DNA from: Xanthomonas sontii
GTDB taxonomy: Bacteria; Pseudomonadota; Gammaproteobacteria; Xanthomonadales; Xanthomonadaceae
NCBI RefSeq assembly: GCF_040529055.1
Contig: NZ_CP132342.1
Span: 3,160,001 to 3,224,000 of the forward strand
Length of the DNA stretch: 64,000 bases
Reading direction: 5' to 3'
The notes beneath the pieces are model-generated. The model was not told the origin of the DNA and made no database searches. It was given only the letters and a program-made list of their open reading frames with translations. The position numbers and the translations under genes are program-made. Shown here piece after piece: positions 52,801-60,456 of this stretch. The first letter of the stretch is position 1, and the number at the start of each line of letters is the position of its first letter.

Positions 52801-52920
52801 CACGCTGGGTTCCTCCTGCGAGGGGAAACCGAGAAAGGTGACGATGCCGCCGATCAGGATCAGGGCGGCGCTGAACAGCGCCAGGCGGCTCGATTGCAGG
52901 GTGGCGCGGGTCAGGTTCAT
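49846..52920 (-). CDS. RND-family efflux pump inner-membrane transporter
   Basis: 1024 aa, the normal size of AcrB/MdtB-like pumps. It has the N-terminal helix followed by the FPSQEEPSVTVRDA start of the first periplasmic loop, a central cluster of helices with the proton-relay segment (ALGLLVDNGIVIAEDIE), a second large periplasmic loop and a C-terminal helix bundle containing GIIVNNAVLLLERIE. Sequence character is closer to the HME/uncharacterised acriflavin-type branch than to classical AcrB, but the substrate cannot be predicted. ATG 52920 overlaps the adaptor stop by 4 bp. I preferred this start to the longer open frame because the mature start sequence and coupling fit exactly. It forms a tripartite system with the adaptor (52917-54035) and the outer-membrane lipoprotein (54904-56364). 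Confidence 0.95.
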   Translation of the reverse strand: MNLTRATLQSSRLALFSAALILIGGIVTFLGFPSQEEPSVTVRDAIVQVGYPGMPSERVENLLARPLEERLREVSGLKKIVTTIHPGSAIVQVTAQDSVKDLPALWQRVRSKAAEAGAELPAGTQGPLVDDDFGRVAIASIAVTAPGFNTAEMLGPLRQMRAQLYAVPGVERVTFHGLQDERVYVAFDRTRLGEAGLTPAAVAQQLRAQNVVAGGGLVAASGMAMTVTTSGEVRDLDDLRNAPIATQGADGPRQIPLAQLARIELMPVDPPEAGAIYQGQPAVVVAVSMAPGNNVAEVGKALRRTLGETAKMLPVGFAQHVVTFQADVVEREMGKMHHVMGETIVIVMAVVMLFLGWRTGLIVGAIVPLTILGALIAMRVLGVELQTVSIAAIILALGLLVDNGIVIAEDIERRLAAGEERRAACEAAGRSLAIPLLTSSLVIVLAFSPFFFGQTSTNEYMRSLAIVLAVTLLGSWLLSITITPLLCMYFARAHVAPADGHGDSYTSKPYRLYRRTIEALLAHKALFLGSMLALLALAVTVLASVPYSFLPKSDRLQFQMPVTLQPGSDARETLRTVQSISQWLADRRQNPQIVDSIGYVADGGPRIVLGLNPPLPAANIAYFTVSVRPGSDIDALIAKVRSHLRQAYPAVRAEPKRFSLGSTESGVAIYRVIGPDETQLRRIAAGIADALRGLPGTLDVSDDWDSRIPRYVVQVDQAKARRAGVASEDIAQALQLRYSGVDASVIHDDGSNVPIVLRGDSDPRVRSGNPGDTPIYPSSGAAPLPLSAIADIQLSSEPSTIQRRNLSRAITITGRNPDLTTDQVVAALADKVAALRLPPGYRIEMGGELEDAAEANQALLQYMPHALGAILLLFVWQFNSFRKLFIVVASIPFVLIGATLALLVTGYPFGFMATFGLLALAGIIVNNAVLLLERIEAELADGLSRHEAVIAAAVKRLRPIVMTKLTCIVGLIPLMLFAGPLWTGMAITMIGGLALGTLVTLGVIPVLYDLLFARRAGKPAKVAA

Positions 52921-54035
52921 GGCGAGGTGGTGCCGAGGCGGGTGGTGGGACGGAACGGCACGACGTGCTGGCCGTCGTGGAGGAAGGCGGCGCCGGCGGC
53001 GACGATGCGCTCGCCCGGGGCCAGGCCATGCAGGATCTGCACGCGGCCGCCTTCGGCGTGCCCGGTGACGACCTGACGACGGCGCACGCTGCCGCTGTCC
53101 TGGCGGTACACGAACAGCATGGTTTGGCCGTCGGCCATGCTCGGGATCAGCGCACTCAACGGCACGCTCGGCGCCTGATCGGCGGCGCTGTCGGGCAGGG
53201 CCAGCAGCAGCGATTCGCCGCTGCGCGGCTGCGCCGCGTCGGCGCCGGTGCTGTCGAACAGCGCCTGCACGGTGGCGCCGCCGTCCACGCGTTCGGACAC
53301 GCTGCGCAGGCGCAGCGGCAGCGCCTGCTGCGGTGCGCTGCTGCGGTAGGCGAGGACGCTTTGGCCCGGTTGCAGCGCCGCCGCGCGATCGGCCGGCAGC
53401 GTCGCCAGCACCTGCGCGCGATCCGCGCCGTCCAGTTGCAGGACCGGCTGGCCCGCGCTCACAAGACTGTCGGGCTGCTGCAGGCGTGCCACCACGCTGC
53501 CGTCGAACGGTGCGCGCAGTTCCGATTGGCGCACCGCGCGGCGCGCCAGCGCCAGGTCCGACTGCGCGCTGCGGACCTTCGCCTGCGCCGCGGCGAAGGC
53601 GCTCTTGGCCGCGGTCAGGGTCGCGGCCGAGGCGGCGCCGTCGTCGAACATGGCCTGCTGCTGGGCGAGCTGGGTCTGCTGCTGCTGCAGGTCTGCCGCG
53701 GCGATGCCGACGCCGGCCTCGGCCTGCTGCAGGCGCAGGTTGTTCGGTTCCGGGTCCAGGCGTGCGAGCACTTGGCCGGCGCGCACGCGGTCGCCCACGT
53801 CCACGGCGATGGCGGCAATGCGGCCGCCGCCTTCGAAGCCGAGATCGGCGCGTTCTTGCTGGCGCACCTGGGCGAGGTAGCGGGTGCTGTCGCGCGCGGC
53901 ATCGCTGCCGACGGTTTCCAGCTTGACCGCGCGCGGCGCGTCGGCGGGCGGTGCGGCCTCGCGGCCGCAGCCGGACAGCGCCAGCACGGCCAGCGGCAGG
54001 CACAGCGAAAGAAGCAGGGTGGGGCGCAGGGTCAT
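52917..54035 (-). CDS. RND efflux periplasmic adaptor (membrane fusion) lipoprotein
   Basis: 372 aa. A signal peptide ends in the lipobox LSGC (Cys23). A biotinyl-lipoyl-like half domain follows (GGRIAAIAVDVGDRVRAGQ), then a long helical hairpin rich in Gln and Ala (about 85-165), the second lipoyl half (RAPFDGSVVARL) and a beta-barrel region. This is the standard order of AcrA/MdtA-type adaptors. It bridges the pump and the outer-membrane channel. The start was chosen at ATG 54035 for the signal peptide; the open frame extends upstream into the MipA gene without meaning. It ends overlapping the pump start by 4 bp. Confidence 0.94.
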   Translation of the reverse strand: MTLRPTLLLSLCLPLAVLALSGCGREAAPPADAPRAVKLETVGSDAARDSTRYLAQVRQQERADLGFEGGGRIAAIAVDVGDRVRAGQVLARLDPEPNNLRLQQAEAGVGIAAADLQQQQTQLAQQQAMFDDGAASAATLTAAKSAFAAAQAKVRSAQSDLALARRAVRQSELRAPFDGSVVARLQQPDSLVSAGQPVLQLDGADRAQVLATLPADRAAALQPGQSVLAYRSSAPQQALPLRLRSVSERVDGGATVQALFDSTGADAAQPRSGESLLLALPDSAADQAPSVPLSALIPSMADGQTMLFVYRQDSGSVRRRQVVTGHAEGGRVQILHGLAPGERIVAAGAAFLHDGQHVVPFRPTTRLGTTSP

Positions 54036-54058
54036 GATCGGCGGTGTCCCGGGAACGT

Positions 54059-54877
54059 TCAGAAGGTGTAGGTGACGGTGGCGCCGCCGCCGGCAGCGGC
54101 GCGGCGACGCACCACCGGGCTGCCGTCGGCGGGGCCGACGTAGCGGGTGGCGTTGAGCAGCAGCGAGGCGGTCCAGTGCGGCGATAGGGTGTGATCCCAT
54201 TCGGCGCCGACGGTGTAGGCGTACACGCCGGCATCGGCGCGGTGCGGTTGGAATCCGCTGGTCAGGTTTTGCGCCTCGGTGACGCCGAAGTACGCCTGGT
54301 TGAAGCGGCGGTCGCCGACGTGCGCGTCCAGGTCCAGGGTCACGTTGTCGGCCGCCGCCTGCAGCAGGGTGAAGCGCGCGCCGGCGCGGTAGCGGTTGCG
54401 GCGCGCACCGTCCTTCAGCGCGAACTCCGCCTCGGCGTCCAGCGCCAGGTACGGGGTGAGCTGCTGCATGACCAGGCTGCGTGCGGTGATCGCGCCGGGC
54501 ACGTCGCCCATGCCGGCCAGGCGCTTGGAGCCGGGGCGCCAGCTGCTGTTGCGCTGCAGACGGCCCAGGTCGTAGCCGAACGACTGGCTGGCGGAGAAGC
54601 CGTGCGCGTTCTGGAACTGGACGCCGGCGCCGCGCAGCGTGTCCGCGAACAGGATGCCGCGCTGTATCGAAAACACCGGCACCGCCTGCACGCGGTCGTC
54701 GGCGGAGCCGGGATAGCGCGGAGTCAGCATGGCGCCGGCGCCCACGCTCACTTGGGTGCGGTCGCCGAACAGGCCGGCGCTGGGGGCCGGATCGGGGTCT
54801 GCGGCGTGCGCGGCCGGCGGCAGCGCCAGCACCGCCACGGTCAGCGTGGGCGACAGAACGGACAGGAGATGTTTCAT
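54059..54877 (-). CDS. MipA/OmpV-family outer-membrane protein
   Basis: 272 aa with a cleavable signal peptide (MKHLLSVLSPTL..., probable cleavage after AHA near residue 25). The GAGAMLTPRYPGSADDRVQAVPVFSIQRG segment is typical of MipA/OmpV, split here as GAGAMLTPRYPGS and AVPVFSIQRG. The protein has alternating beta-strand pattern and a C-terminal aromatic residue (TYTF), as needed for barrel assembly. GAGG lies 8 nt before ATG 54877. It lies between the outer-membrane lipoprotein and the adaptor gene with gaps of only 26 and 23 bp, so it is part of the efflux operon. MipA proteins scaffold peptidoglycan enzymes in E. coli; relatives next to two-component and efflux genes are often induced by drugs or metals. 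Its exact role here is unknown. Confidence 0.9.
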   Translation of the reverse strand: MKHLLSVLSPTLTVAVLALPPAAHAADPDPAPSAGLFGDRTQVSVGAGAMLTPRYPGSADDRVQAVPVFSIQRGILFADTLRGAGVQFQNAHGFSASQSFGYDLGRLQRNSSWRPGSKRLAGMGDVPGAITARSLVMQQLTPYLALDAEAEFALKDGARRNRYRAGARFTLLQAAADNVTLDLDAHVGDRRFNQAYFGVTEAQNLTSGFQPHRADAGVYAYTVGAEWDHTLSPHWTASLLLNATRYVGPADGSPVVRRRAAAGGGATVTYTF

Positions 54878-54903
54878 CGGGGCAACCTCGTGCGGGGGGA
54901 AGT

Positions 54904-56364
54904 TCAGGGCGCGTGCGACAACGGCACGCCGTAGAACGCGCGGAACAGCGCGATGCGATCGAGCAACAGGTCCTGCCGCGCCTGCAGATGCGTCAGTTCG
55001 GCCTGCGCGGCCTGGATGTCGCCGGTCAACAGCTCGGGGCGGTCCTGCAGACCTTGCGCGACGCGCTGCTGCAGGCGCGCCACACGCTGGCGTTCGCGTT
55101 CGACATTGGAGCGTTCGCCGCGCTCGCGCTGCTGCAGTGCCGGCAGCGCATCCAGCGCATCGGCGACCTCGCGGAACGCGGCCTCCACGGTCTTCTCGTA
55201 GTCGGCCACCGCGCCGTCCTTGCGCAGCTGTGCGATGTCCAGGTTGGCGCGGTTGCGGCCGCCGTCGAACAGCGGCAGCACCAGTTGCGGCATGAAGCTC
55301 CAGGTGCGGCTGCCGGGCATGAACAGGCCGTTCAACGCCTCGCTGGCGGTGCCCAGCGACGTGCTCAGGCGGATCGACGGGAAGAACGCGGCGCGTGCGG
55401 CGCCGATGTCGGCATTGCGCGCGCGCAGTTCGGCCTCGGCCTGGCGGATGTCCGGGCGCTGCAGCAGCAACTGCGAGTCGAGGTCGCGCCAGGTGCGGCC
55501 GTCGTCCTGCCCGGCACCCGGCAGCAGGTCCTGCAAGGTGCCGGCGCCGTCCGGCGTAGCGTAGCCGGCGAGCAGTTGCAGGGCGCGGCGAGCGGCGGCG
55601 TGATCGCTGGTGGCCTGCTGCGCGCGCGCCTGCGCCTGGTCGTCGTCGTGGCGCTGGCGGTCCAGCGCATCGCGGGAGATCAGCCCGACCGTCTGCTGGC
55701 GCGTGGCGATCGCAAGCAGTGCGGCACTGCGCTCGGCGATGGTCTGCGCCTGCTGCTGGCTCTGCAGGGCAGCACGCTCCAGTGTGTAGGCGCGCAGCAC
55801 CTCGGCGATCAGCGCGCCGCGCGCCGCCTGGCGGCCTTCTTCGGAGGCCAGGTAACGCTGTTGCGCCGCAGCCGACAGCGAGGCCAGCTTGCCGAACAGG
55901 TCCAGTTCGAAGCCATCCACGCCGACCGCGACGGTACTCAGCTTCTGGCCATAGCGCGCCTGCGTGGCCGCGTCGTCGTAGCTGCGGCGCGCGCCCTGGG
56001 CATCGAGGCCCAGCTGCGGCAGCTGCTGCGCGCGTTCGATGCGGTACTGGGCGCGCGCCTGCTGCACGGTCAGCACGGCATTGCGGAAGTCCGGGTCGTG
56101 TGCCAGCGCCAGGGTGACGAGTGGGGTCAGGTCGTGCTGCGGCGAGAACGTGCGCACGAACTGCTGCTCCTGCTCGGTGAGCGCACTATCGCTTCGGCCA
56201 GGTGCCGCGGCCACGGTTGCGGTGGCCGCGCCCAGGGTGGGTGGCAGTGCGGTTTGCGGGCGCTGGTAGACCGGCGCCAAAGAGCAGCCACCCAAGGCGA
56301 GTGCGAGAAGCCCGAGCAGGGCGCGGGTGCGACACGGGCGAAGCGGCAGGGACGGTAGAATCAT
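54904..56364 (-). CDS. TolC/OprM-type outer-membrane efflux lipoprotein
   Basis: 486 aa. ATG 56364 gives a signal peptide with lipobox LGGC (Cys27) followed by SLAPVYQRP, the usual opening of NodT/OprM-family lipoproteins. Two long coiled-coil repeats rich in Gln, Ala and Arg follow, with family motifs LFGKLASLSAAAQQRYLAS (strand then helix), LLQRPDIRQAEAELRARNADIG and LFDGGRN. An in-frame earlier codon at 56400 would add 12 residues before the signal peptide and is less likely. It is the first gene of the minus-strand efflux operon and is divergent from the response regulator across 109 bp that contain an inverted repeat, suggesting control by that regulator. Confidence 0.94.
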   Translation of the reverse strand: MILPSLPLRPCRTRALLGLLALALGGCSLAPVYQRPQTALPPTLGAATATVAAAPGRSDSALTEQEQQFVRTFSPQHDLTPLVTLALAHDPDFRNAVLTVQQARAQYRIERAQQLPQLGLDAQGARRSYDDAATQARYGQKLSTVAVGVDGFELDLFGKLASLSAAAQQRYLASEEGRQAARGALIAEVLRAYTLERAALQSQQQAQTIAERSAALLAIATRQQTVGLISRDALDRQRHDDDQAQARAQQATSDHAAARRALQLLAGYATPDGAGTLQDLLPGAGQDDGRTWRDLDSQLLLQRPDIRQAEAELRARNADIGAARAAFFPSIRLSTSLGTASEALNGLFMPGSRTWSFMPQLVLPLFDGGRNRANLDIAQLRKDGAVADYEKTVEAAFREVADALDALPALQQRERGERSNVERERQRVARLQQRVAQGLQDRPELLTGDIQAAQAELTHLQARQDLLLDRIALFRAFYGVPLSHAP

Positions 56365-56427
56365 GGCAGCGGTCGGGTGATCGAACTCGACTGCCAGCAT
56401 CGGCGGGCATGTTCAAGCCGCCTTCTA

Positions 56428-56444
56428 GGAATCTTCAAGATTCC
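56428..56444. promoter_or_regulatory. 17-bp perfect inverted repeat in the divergent efflux/two-component promoter region
   Basis: GGAATCTT-C-AAGATTCC is a perfect 8-1-8 dyad midway between the outer-membrane lipoprotein (start 56364) and response regulator (start 56474) genes. TTCAAG also recurs at 56412 and 56434, and ATCAAG at 56445. OmpR-family regulators bind repeated half-sites in such regions, so this is the best candidate operator for both transcripts. Confidence 0.55.
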
Positions 56445-56473
56445 ATCAAGACGCCAAACACGGGCACCGGGCA

Positions 56474-57163
56474 ATGCACGCGAAGAAGATCCTGCTGGTC
56501 GAAGACGATGCCGACAGCGCCAGCATCCTCGAGGCCTACCTGCGCCGCGACGGCTTCGAGGTCACCATCGCCGAGGACGGGCAGAAGGCGGTGGCGGTGC
56601 ATGCGCAGTGGAAGCCGGACCTGGTGCTGCTGGACGTGATGCTGCCGCGGCTCAGTGGCACCGAGGTGCTGTCCACGATCCGCCGCAGCAGCGACACGCC
56701 GGTGATCATGGTCACCGCGATGGGCGACGAACCGGAGAAGCTCGGCGCGCTGCGTTACGGCGCCGACGACTACGTGGTCAAGCCGTACAGCCCCAAGGAA
56801 GTGGTGGCGCGGGTGTATGCGGTGCTGCGCCGCGCCGGGCCGGCGCGCGCCAGCGAGGAACCGCTGCGCCACGAGCGCCTCACCGTGGACACCGCGGCGG
56901 TGCGCGCCATGGTGCGTAATGCCGACGGCCACGAGGTGGCGCTGGAACTGACCCCGACCGAATTCAACATCCTGGCGACGCTGATGAAGACGCCGTTCAA
57001 GGCCTTCACCCGCAGCGAACTGCTGGAGATCTGCCTGCCCGACAGCGATGCGCTGGAGCGGGTGGTGGATGCGCACGTGCACAACCTGCGCAAGAAGTTG
57101 GAACACGAGCAGGTCACCGGGCTGCTGGTGACGGTGCGCGCCATCGGTTACCGCTTCCGATGA
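56474..57163 (+). CDS. OmpR/PhoB-family response regulator
   Basis: 229 aa. The receiver domain (about 1-120) has the acidic pocket Glu10-Asp11-Asp12, phospho-acceptor Asp54 in LLLDVMLPR, switch Thr in MVTAM and Lys in YVVKPYSPKE. It is followed by a winged-helix DNA-binding domain with LELTPTEFNILATL, a recognition-helix region RVVDAHVHNLRKKLE and the closing IGYRFR. The gene order and the divergent RND operon fit a BaeR/CpxR-like envelope or drug-stress regulator, but orthology is not established. Its stop overlaps the kinase start by 4 bp. It is likely autoregulated through the dyad at 56428-56444. Confidence 0.95.
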   Translation: MHAKKILLVEDDADSASILEAYLRRDGFEVTIAEDGQKAVAVHAQWKPDLVLLDVMLPRLSGTEVLSTIRRSSDTPVIMVTAMGDEPEKLGALRYGADDYVVKPYSPKEVVARVYAVLRRAGPARASEEPLRHERLTVDTAAVRAMVRNADGHEVALELTPTEFNILATLMKTPFKAFTRSELLEICLPDSDALERVVDAHVHNLRKKLEHEQVTGLLVTVRAIGYRFR

Positions 57164-58410
57164 ACTGGGCCTGGTTCCGCCGCAAACGCCACGCGCCGCT
57201 GTGGCAATGGGTAGGCCTGCGCATGAGCGCGCTGGCGGTGCTGACCATCATCGCGATCGCGCTGGGCATGGTGCTGCGCTTCGCGATCTGGGACGTCTCC
57301 ACCCTGAGCCGCCTGCCGCCGCAGGCCCGGCAGGAGATGCTGCAGCTGCGCGAGGATCCGCACAGCAATGCGCGGCGCCTGTGGGAACTGTTCGAAACCT
57401 ATTACGACGTGGCCGACTTCCTGCCCGGGCTGGCCAGCCGCGACTGGTGGCTGCTGGCCGGCATGGTGCTGGCGTCGATCCCGGTGATCGTGGTCTGCGG
57501 CCTGCTCGCTTCGCGGCCATTGTCGCGGCAGTTCTCCAATGTGGCCGAGGCGGCGCGGCGGATCAGCGATGGCGATTTCGCCGCACGCGCCAGGGTGGTG
57601 CCTGGCGCCCCCGACGAGCTGGCGGGGCTGGCGACGGACTTCAATGGCATGAGCGCGCAGCTGCAGCGGTACGAGCGCGAGGTGCGCGAGTCCAGCGCGA
57701 TGCTGGCGCACGAACTGCGCACCCCGCTCAACGCGGCGATGGGGCGGGTGCAGGGCATGCTCGACCAGGTGTTCCCGAGCAGCGAGGAGCAGTTGCGCAT
57801 GGTCCAGCGCCAGCTGGAGCAGATCAATCGCCTGGTCGGCGACCTGCACCTGCTGTCGATGGCCCGCGCCAACCAGTTGATGCTGGAGCCGCAGCGGTTC
57901 GCACTCGGCGCCCTGGTCCGCGAACGCCTGACCTGGGCGGCGCAGCCGCTGCAGGAGGCCGGCATGCAGGTGCAGGTGCGCATTCCCGAGCAGTTGCACA
58001 TCAGCGCCGACCGCGACCGCCTGGGCCAGGTGCTGTCGGTGCTGATCGACAATGCGCTGCGCTACGCCGCGACCGGCGGCGAACTGGTGCTGGAGGCGCA
58101 GGCCGATGCCGATGGCGTGCTGATCCTCGTGGCCGATCGCGGTCCCGGCGTCGACGAGGAAGCGCTGGCGCGGATGGGCGACCGTTTCTGGCGCGCCGAC
58201 GATTCGCGGGCACGCCATTCCGGCGGCAGCGGCCTCGGCCTGTCGATCGCCGCGGCCATCTGCCAGGCCCACGGCGGCACGCTGGAGTTCGCCAACCGCG
58301 CGGGCGGTGGGCTGTGCGCGCGGGTGCGCCTGCCGCATGCGCCTGCCGGCGACGCGGATGCGCTGGTCACAGGTGCGTCCGCGGCGAACCCACGCAAGCG
58401 CCTGGCCTGA
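57160..58410 (+). CDS. sensor histidine kinase
   Basis: 416 aa. The first membrane helix is at about residues 22-46 (LAVLTIIAIALGMVLRF), followed by a short periplasmic loop of about 45 residues and a second helix at about 97-117. A HAMP segment follows (SRPLSRQFSNVAEAARRISDGDF). The dimerisation/phosphoacceptor helix carries His184 in AHELRTPLNAAMG. The ATPase domain has the N box (DNALRYA), G1 (DRGPGVDEEAL) and G2 (GGSGLGLSIA). It is coupled by ATGA overlap to the response regulator. The small periplasmic loop suggests sensing at the membrane rather than binding of a large ligand. The target is probably the divergent RND operon. Confidence 0.95.
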   Translation: MNWAWFRRKRHAPLWQWVGLRMSALAVLTIIAIALGMVLRFAIWDVSTLSRLPPQARQEMLQLREDPHSNARRLWELFETYYDVADFLPGLASRDWWLLAGMVLASIPVIVVCGLLASRPLSRQFSNVAEAARRISDGDFAARARVVPGAPDELAGLATDFNGMSAQLQRYEREVRESSAMLAHELRTPLNAAMGRVQGMLDQVFPSSEEQLRMVQRQLEQINRLVGDLHLLSMARANQLMLEPQRFALGALVRERLTWAAQPLQEAGMQVQVRIPEQLHISADRDRLGQVLSVLIDNALRYAATGGELVLEAQADADGVLILVADRGPGVDEEALARMGDRFWRADDSRARHSGGSGLGLSIAAAICQAHGGTLEFANRAGGGLCARVRLPHAPAGDADALVTGASAANPRKRLA

Positions 58411-58686
58411 GGCTCTTAACGACTGTGGGATGTGGCGGGGGCTTGGCCAGCGGGAGTGGCGCACAATTCGCCCCATCGCAGTGCCCATGCTCGATGTCGT
58501 GGCGAACGGCGCCTCGTCGATGAACCCGTCGACCGCGGCACGTCCACGCGCCGAACTGCGGAGCGCAGATGCGGTTCTTCATCTGGCTGTCCACGCGGCA
58601 CGAACCACCGATGACCGGCTTGGCGGTAAAGTGCATCAAGGTCGACACCTGCATCGGCCCGCCCGTGCCGCAAATCGGATCCCGCA

Positions 58687-58887
58687 ATGCACGCAGACAG
58701 CACCGCCCTCCCAACTGGAACCACCCCCGCCGAATGGCGCTCCATCGAGCACGCCGCCACCCGGGAACTGCAACGTCGCACCGAGGCGGCGCATACGGCG
58801 GTGATCGCGCTGCTGCAGACCCACGCCGCTGCGTTCAGCGCTAAACAGCGCGCCCAGATCCGGCGGCGGTTGGCGCGGGGCGGCTGA
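58687..58887 (+). CDS. small hypothetical protein, 66 aa
   Basis: ATG 58687 to TGA 58887. The product has a low-complexity start (HADSTALPTGTTPAEW) followed by two likely amphipathic helices rich in Arg, Ala and Gln (RELQRRTEAAHTAVIALLQ; AKQRAQIRRRLARGG). No family is recognised. It stands alone, 276 bp after the kinase gene and 225 bp before the SWIM gene. Codon third positions are GC-rich like its neighbours. The basic C-terminus could bind nucleic acid, but this is a guess; the frame could also be chance in a GC-rich gap. Confidence 0.45.
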   Translation: MHADSTALPTGTTPAEWRSIEHAATRELQRRTEAAHTAVIALLQTHAAAFSAKQRAQIRRRLARGG

Positions 58888-59112
58888 ATCCCGCGGCCGC
58901 AGGTGCGGCAGTGCGACATGCGAGGGGTGCGTGATGCCGCAGCCAGCGAGGGAATGACAGGCGCCATCGACCGGCGTCGCATGCCCAGTTGTCAGCGCAA
59001 AGGCACACGCGGTCGGTGGGCCAACGACGCAGCCGCCCACGTGCCGCGTGTCCGGCGCCGACCATGTCGCTGATTGCCACACGACCTCGGCTATCATCGG
59101 CCAGACGCTGAG

Positions 59113-60456
59113 ATGAGTAAGGATATGGAAGTGCGACTCACGCGCGAGCAGGTCCTCGCGCTTGCGCCGGATGCGGCATCGGCCAAGGCGGCCGCCGGCC
59201 TGGCCACGGACGGGAAGTGGGGCCTTCTCGGCGCCGACGCCGAGGTGCTGTGGGGAGAATGCCAGGGCAGTGGTGCCAAGCCCTACCAGACCCAGGTGGA
59301 CCTAGTCGCACTGGTCAGCCGTTGCTCGTGCCCCAGCCGCAAGTTTCCGTGCAAGCACGGGCTGGCCATGCTGCTGCTGTATGCCGACGGCAACCCACGC
59401 TGCGTGCCGGGCACCCGCCCGGCCTGGGTCGAGGAATGGATGCAGGGACGTCGCGAACGCGCGGCGCGCAAGGAGGAAGTCGCCGCCAGCAAGCCGCCGC
59501 CCGATCCGCAGGTCCAGGCCGCGGCGGCGGCCAGGCGCGAACAGGCGCGTTGGGCGCGCATGCAGGCCGGCGCGGCCGAACTGCAACGCTGGATCGCCGA
59601 CCAGTTCCGCCAGGGCCTGGCCAATCTGGGCGCGGAATTCGACCAGGACGCGCGGCGCATGATGGCGCGCATGGTCGATGCGCAGGCTCCCGGCCTGGCC
59701 GCGCAGTTGGAGCGCGCCGTGGGCGAGGGCGGCCGCGATCTCGCGCAGCTCGCCGACCTCGGCGAACGCCTCGGCCTGCTGCAACTGTTGGCACAGGCGG
59801 TGCCGCACGCAGGGGATTTCAGCGCCGCGCGCCAGGCGGACCTGCGTGCCGCGCTGGGCTGGCCGCTGGAGCGCGACACCGTGTTGCGCGAAGGCGAGGC
59901 GGTGCACGATCGTTGGCATGTGCAGGGCCAGCACCTGATCGAGCAGCCGGGCAATCTGCTGGAACGCCGGGTGTGGCTGCAGGGCCTGGACAGTGGCCGC
60001 CCCGCGCTGCTGCAGGAGTACAGCCACGGGGGGCGCGGATGGGAGCAGCATTGGCGTAACGGTCATGTGCATGCCGGCTGCCTGCATTTCCATCCGGGTA
60101 CGGTGCCGTTGCGCGCCGTGCCGGGCGAACTCGATGCCGGCGTGGAGGCCGGCGCCGCGCTGCCACGCACCGACACCCTGGACGCCGCCGCCCGTGCGCA
60201 TGCGCTCAACCCATGGCTGCCGCAGGTGCCGATGCGCCTGCAGGAGGCGCAGATCGCGCACGATGGCCGCAGCGTCCGGGCGCAGCACAGCGAAGGCAGC
60301 CTGCCGTTGCAGCTGCCCGCGATGCAGGGTTGGGCGCTGCTCGCGTTCGCCGGCGGTCATCCTGTCTGCCTGATGGGCGAGTGGGACGGCGACACGCTGT
60401 CGCCGCTCAGCGCGTGGAACGCACAGGGCGAGCGTTGGGAAAGGAGCGCGGCATGA
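59113..60456 (+). CDS. SWIM zinc-finger protein
   Basis: 447 aa from ATG 59113. A TTG-started extension to 59074 and ATG 59125 are alternatives, and none has a convincing Shine-Dalgarno at good spacing. The SWIM motif is complete: Cys71, Cys73, Cys80 and His82 in CSCPSRKFPCKHG, a zinc site for DNA or protein binding. Before it lies a conserved-looking WGECQGSGAKPYQTQVDL segment; after it come long helical, Arg/Ala/Gln-rich regions and a beta-rich C-terminal half with repeated Trp and His. It is the first gene of a compact operon with DUF5691, MoxR and DUF5682 genes; SWIM proteins are recurrent partners of this set. The molecular role is unknown. Confidence 0.9.
   Translation: MSKDMEVRLTREQVLALAPDAASAKAAAGLATDGKWGLLGADAEVLWGECQGSGAKPYQTQVDLVALVSRCSCPSRKFPCKHGLAMLLLYADGNPRCVPGTRPAWVEEWMQGRRERAARKEEVAASKPPPDPQVQAAAAARREQARWARMQAGAAELQRWIADQFRQGLANLGAEFDQDARRMMARMVDAQAPGLAAQLERAVGEGGRDLAQLADLGERLGLLQLLAQAVPHAGDFSAARQADLRAALGWPLERDTVLREGEAVHDRWHVQGQHLIEQPGNLLERRVWLQGLDSGRPALLQEYSHGGRGWEQHWRNGHVHAGCLHFHPGTVPLRAVPGELDAGVEAGAALPRTDTLDAAARAHALNPWLPQVPMRLQEAQIAHDGRSVRAQHSEGSLPLQLPAMQGWALLAFAGGHPVCLMGEWDGDTLSPLSAWNAQGERWERSAA

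Noticed and set aside
49850..53029. Upstream extension of the hydrolase frame
   Set aside because: It lies in a different phase over the RND pump gene; the coupled ATG with signal peptide at 49849 is the natural start.
50083..53076. 997-codon plus-strand frame opposite the RND pump
   Set aside because: His/Gln/Gly/Arg-rich antisense shadow; the pump on the other strand has full family motifs.
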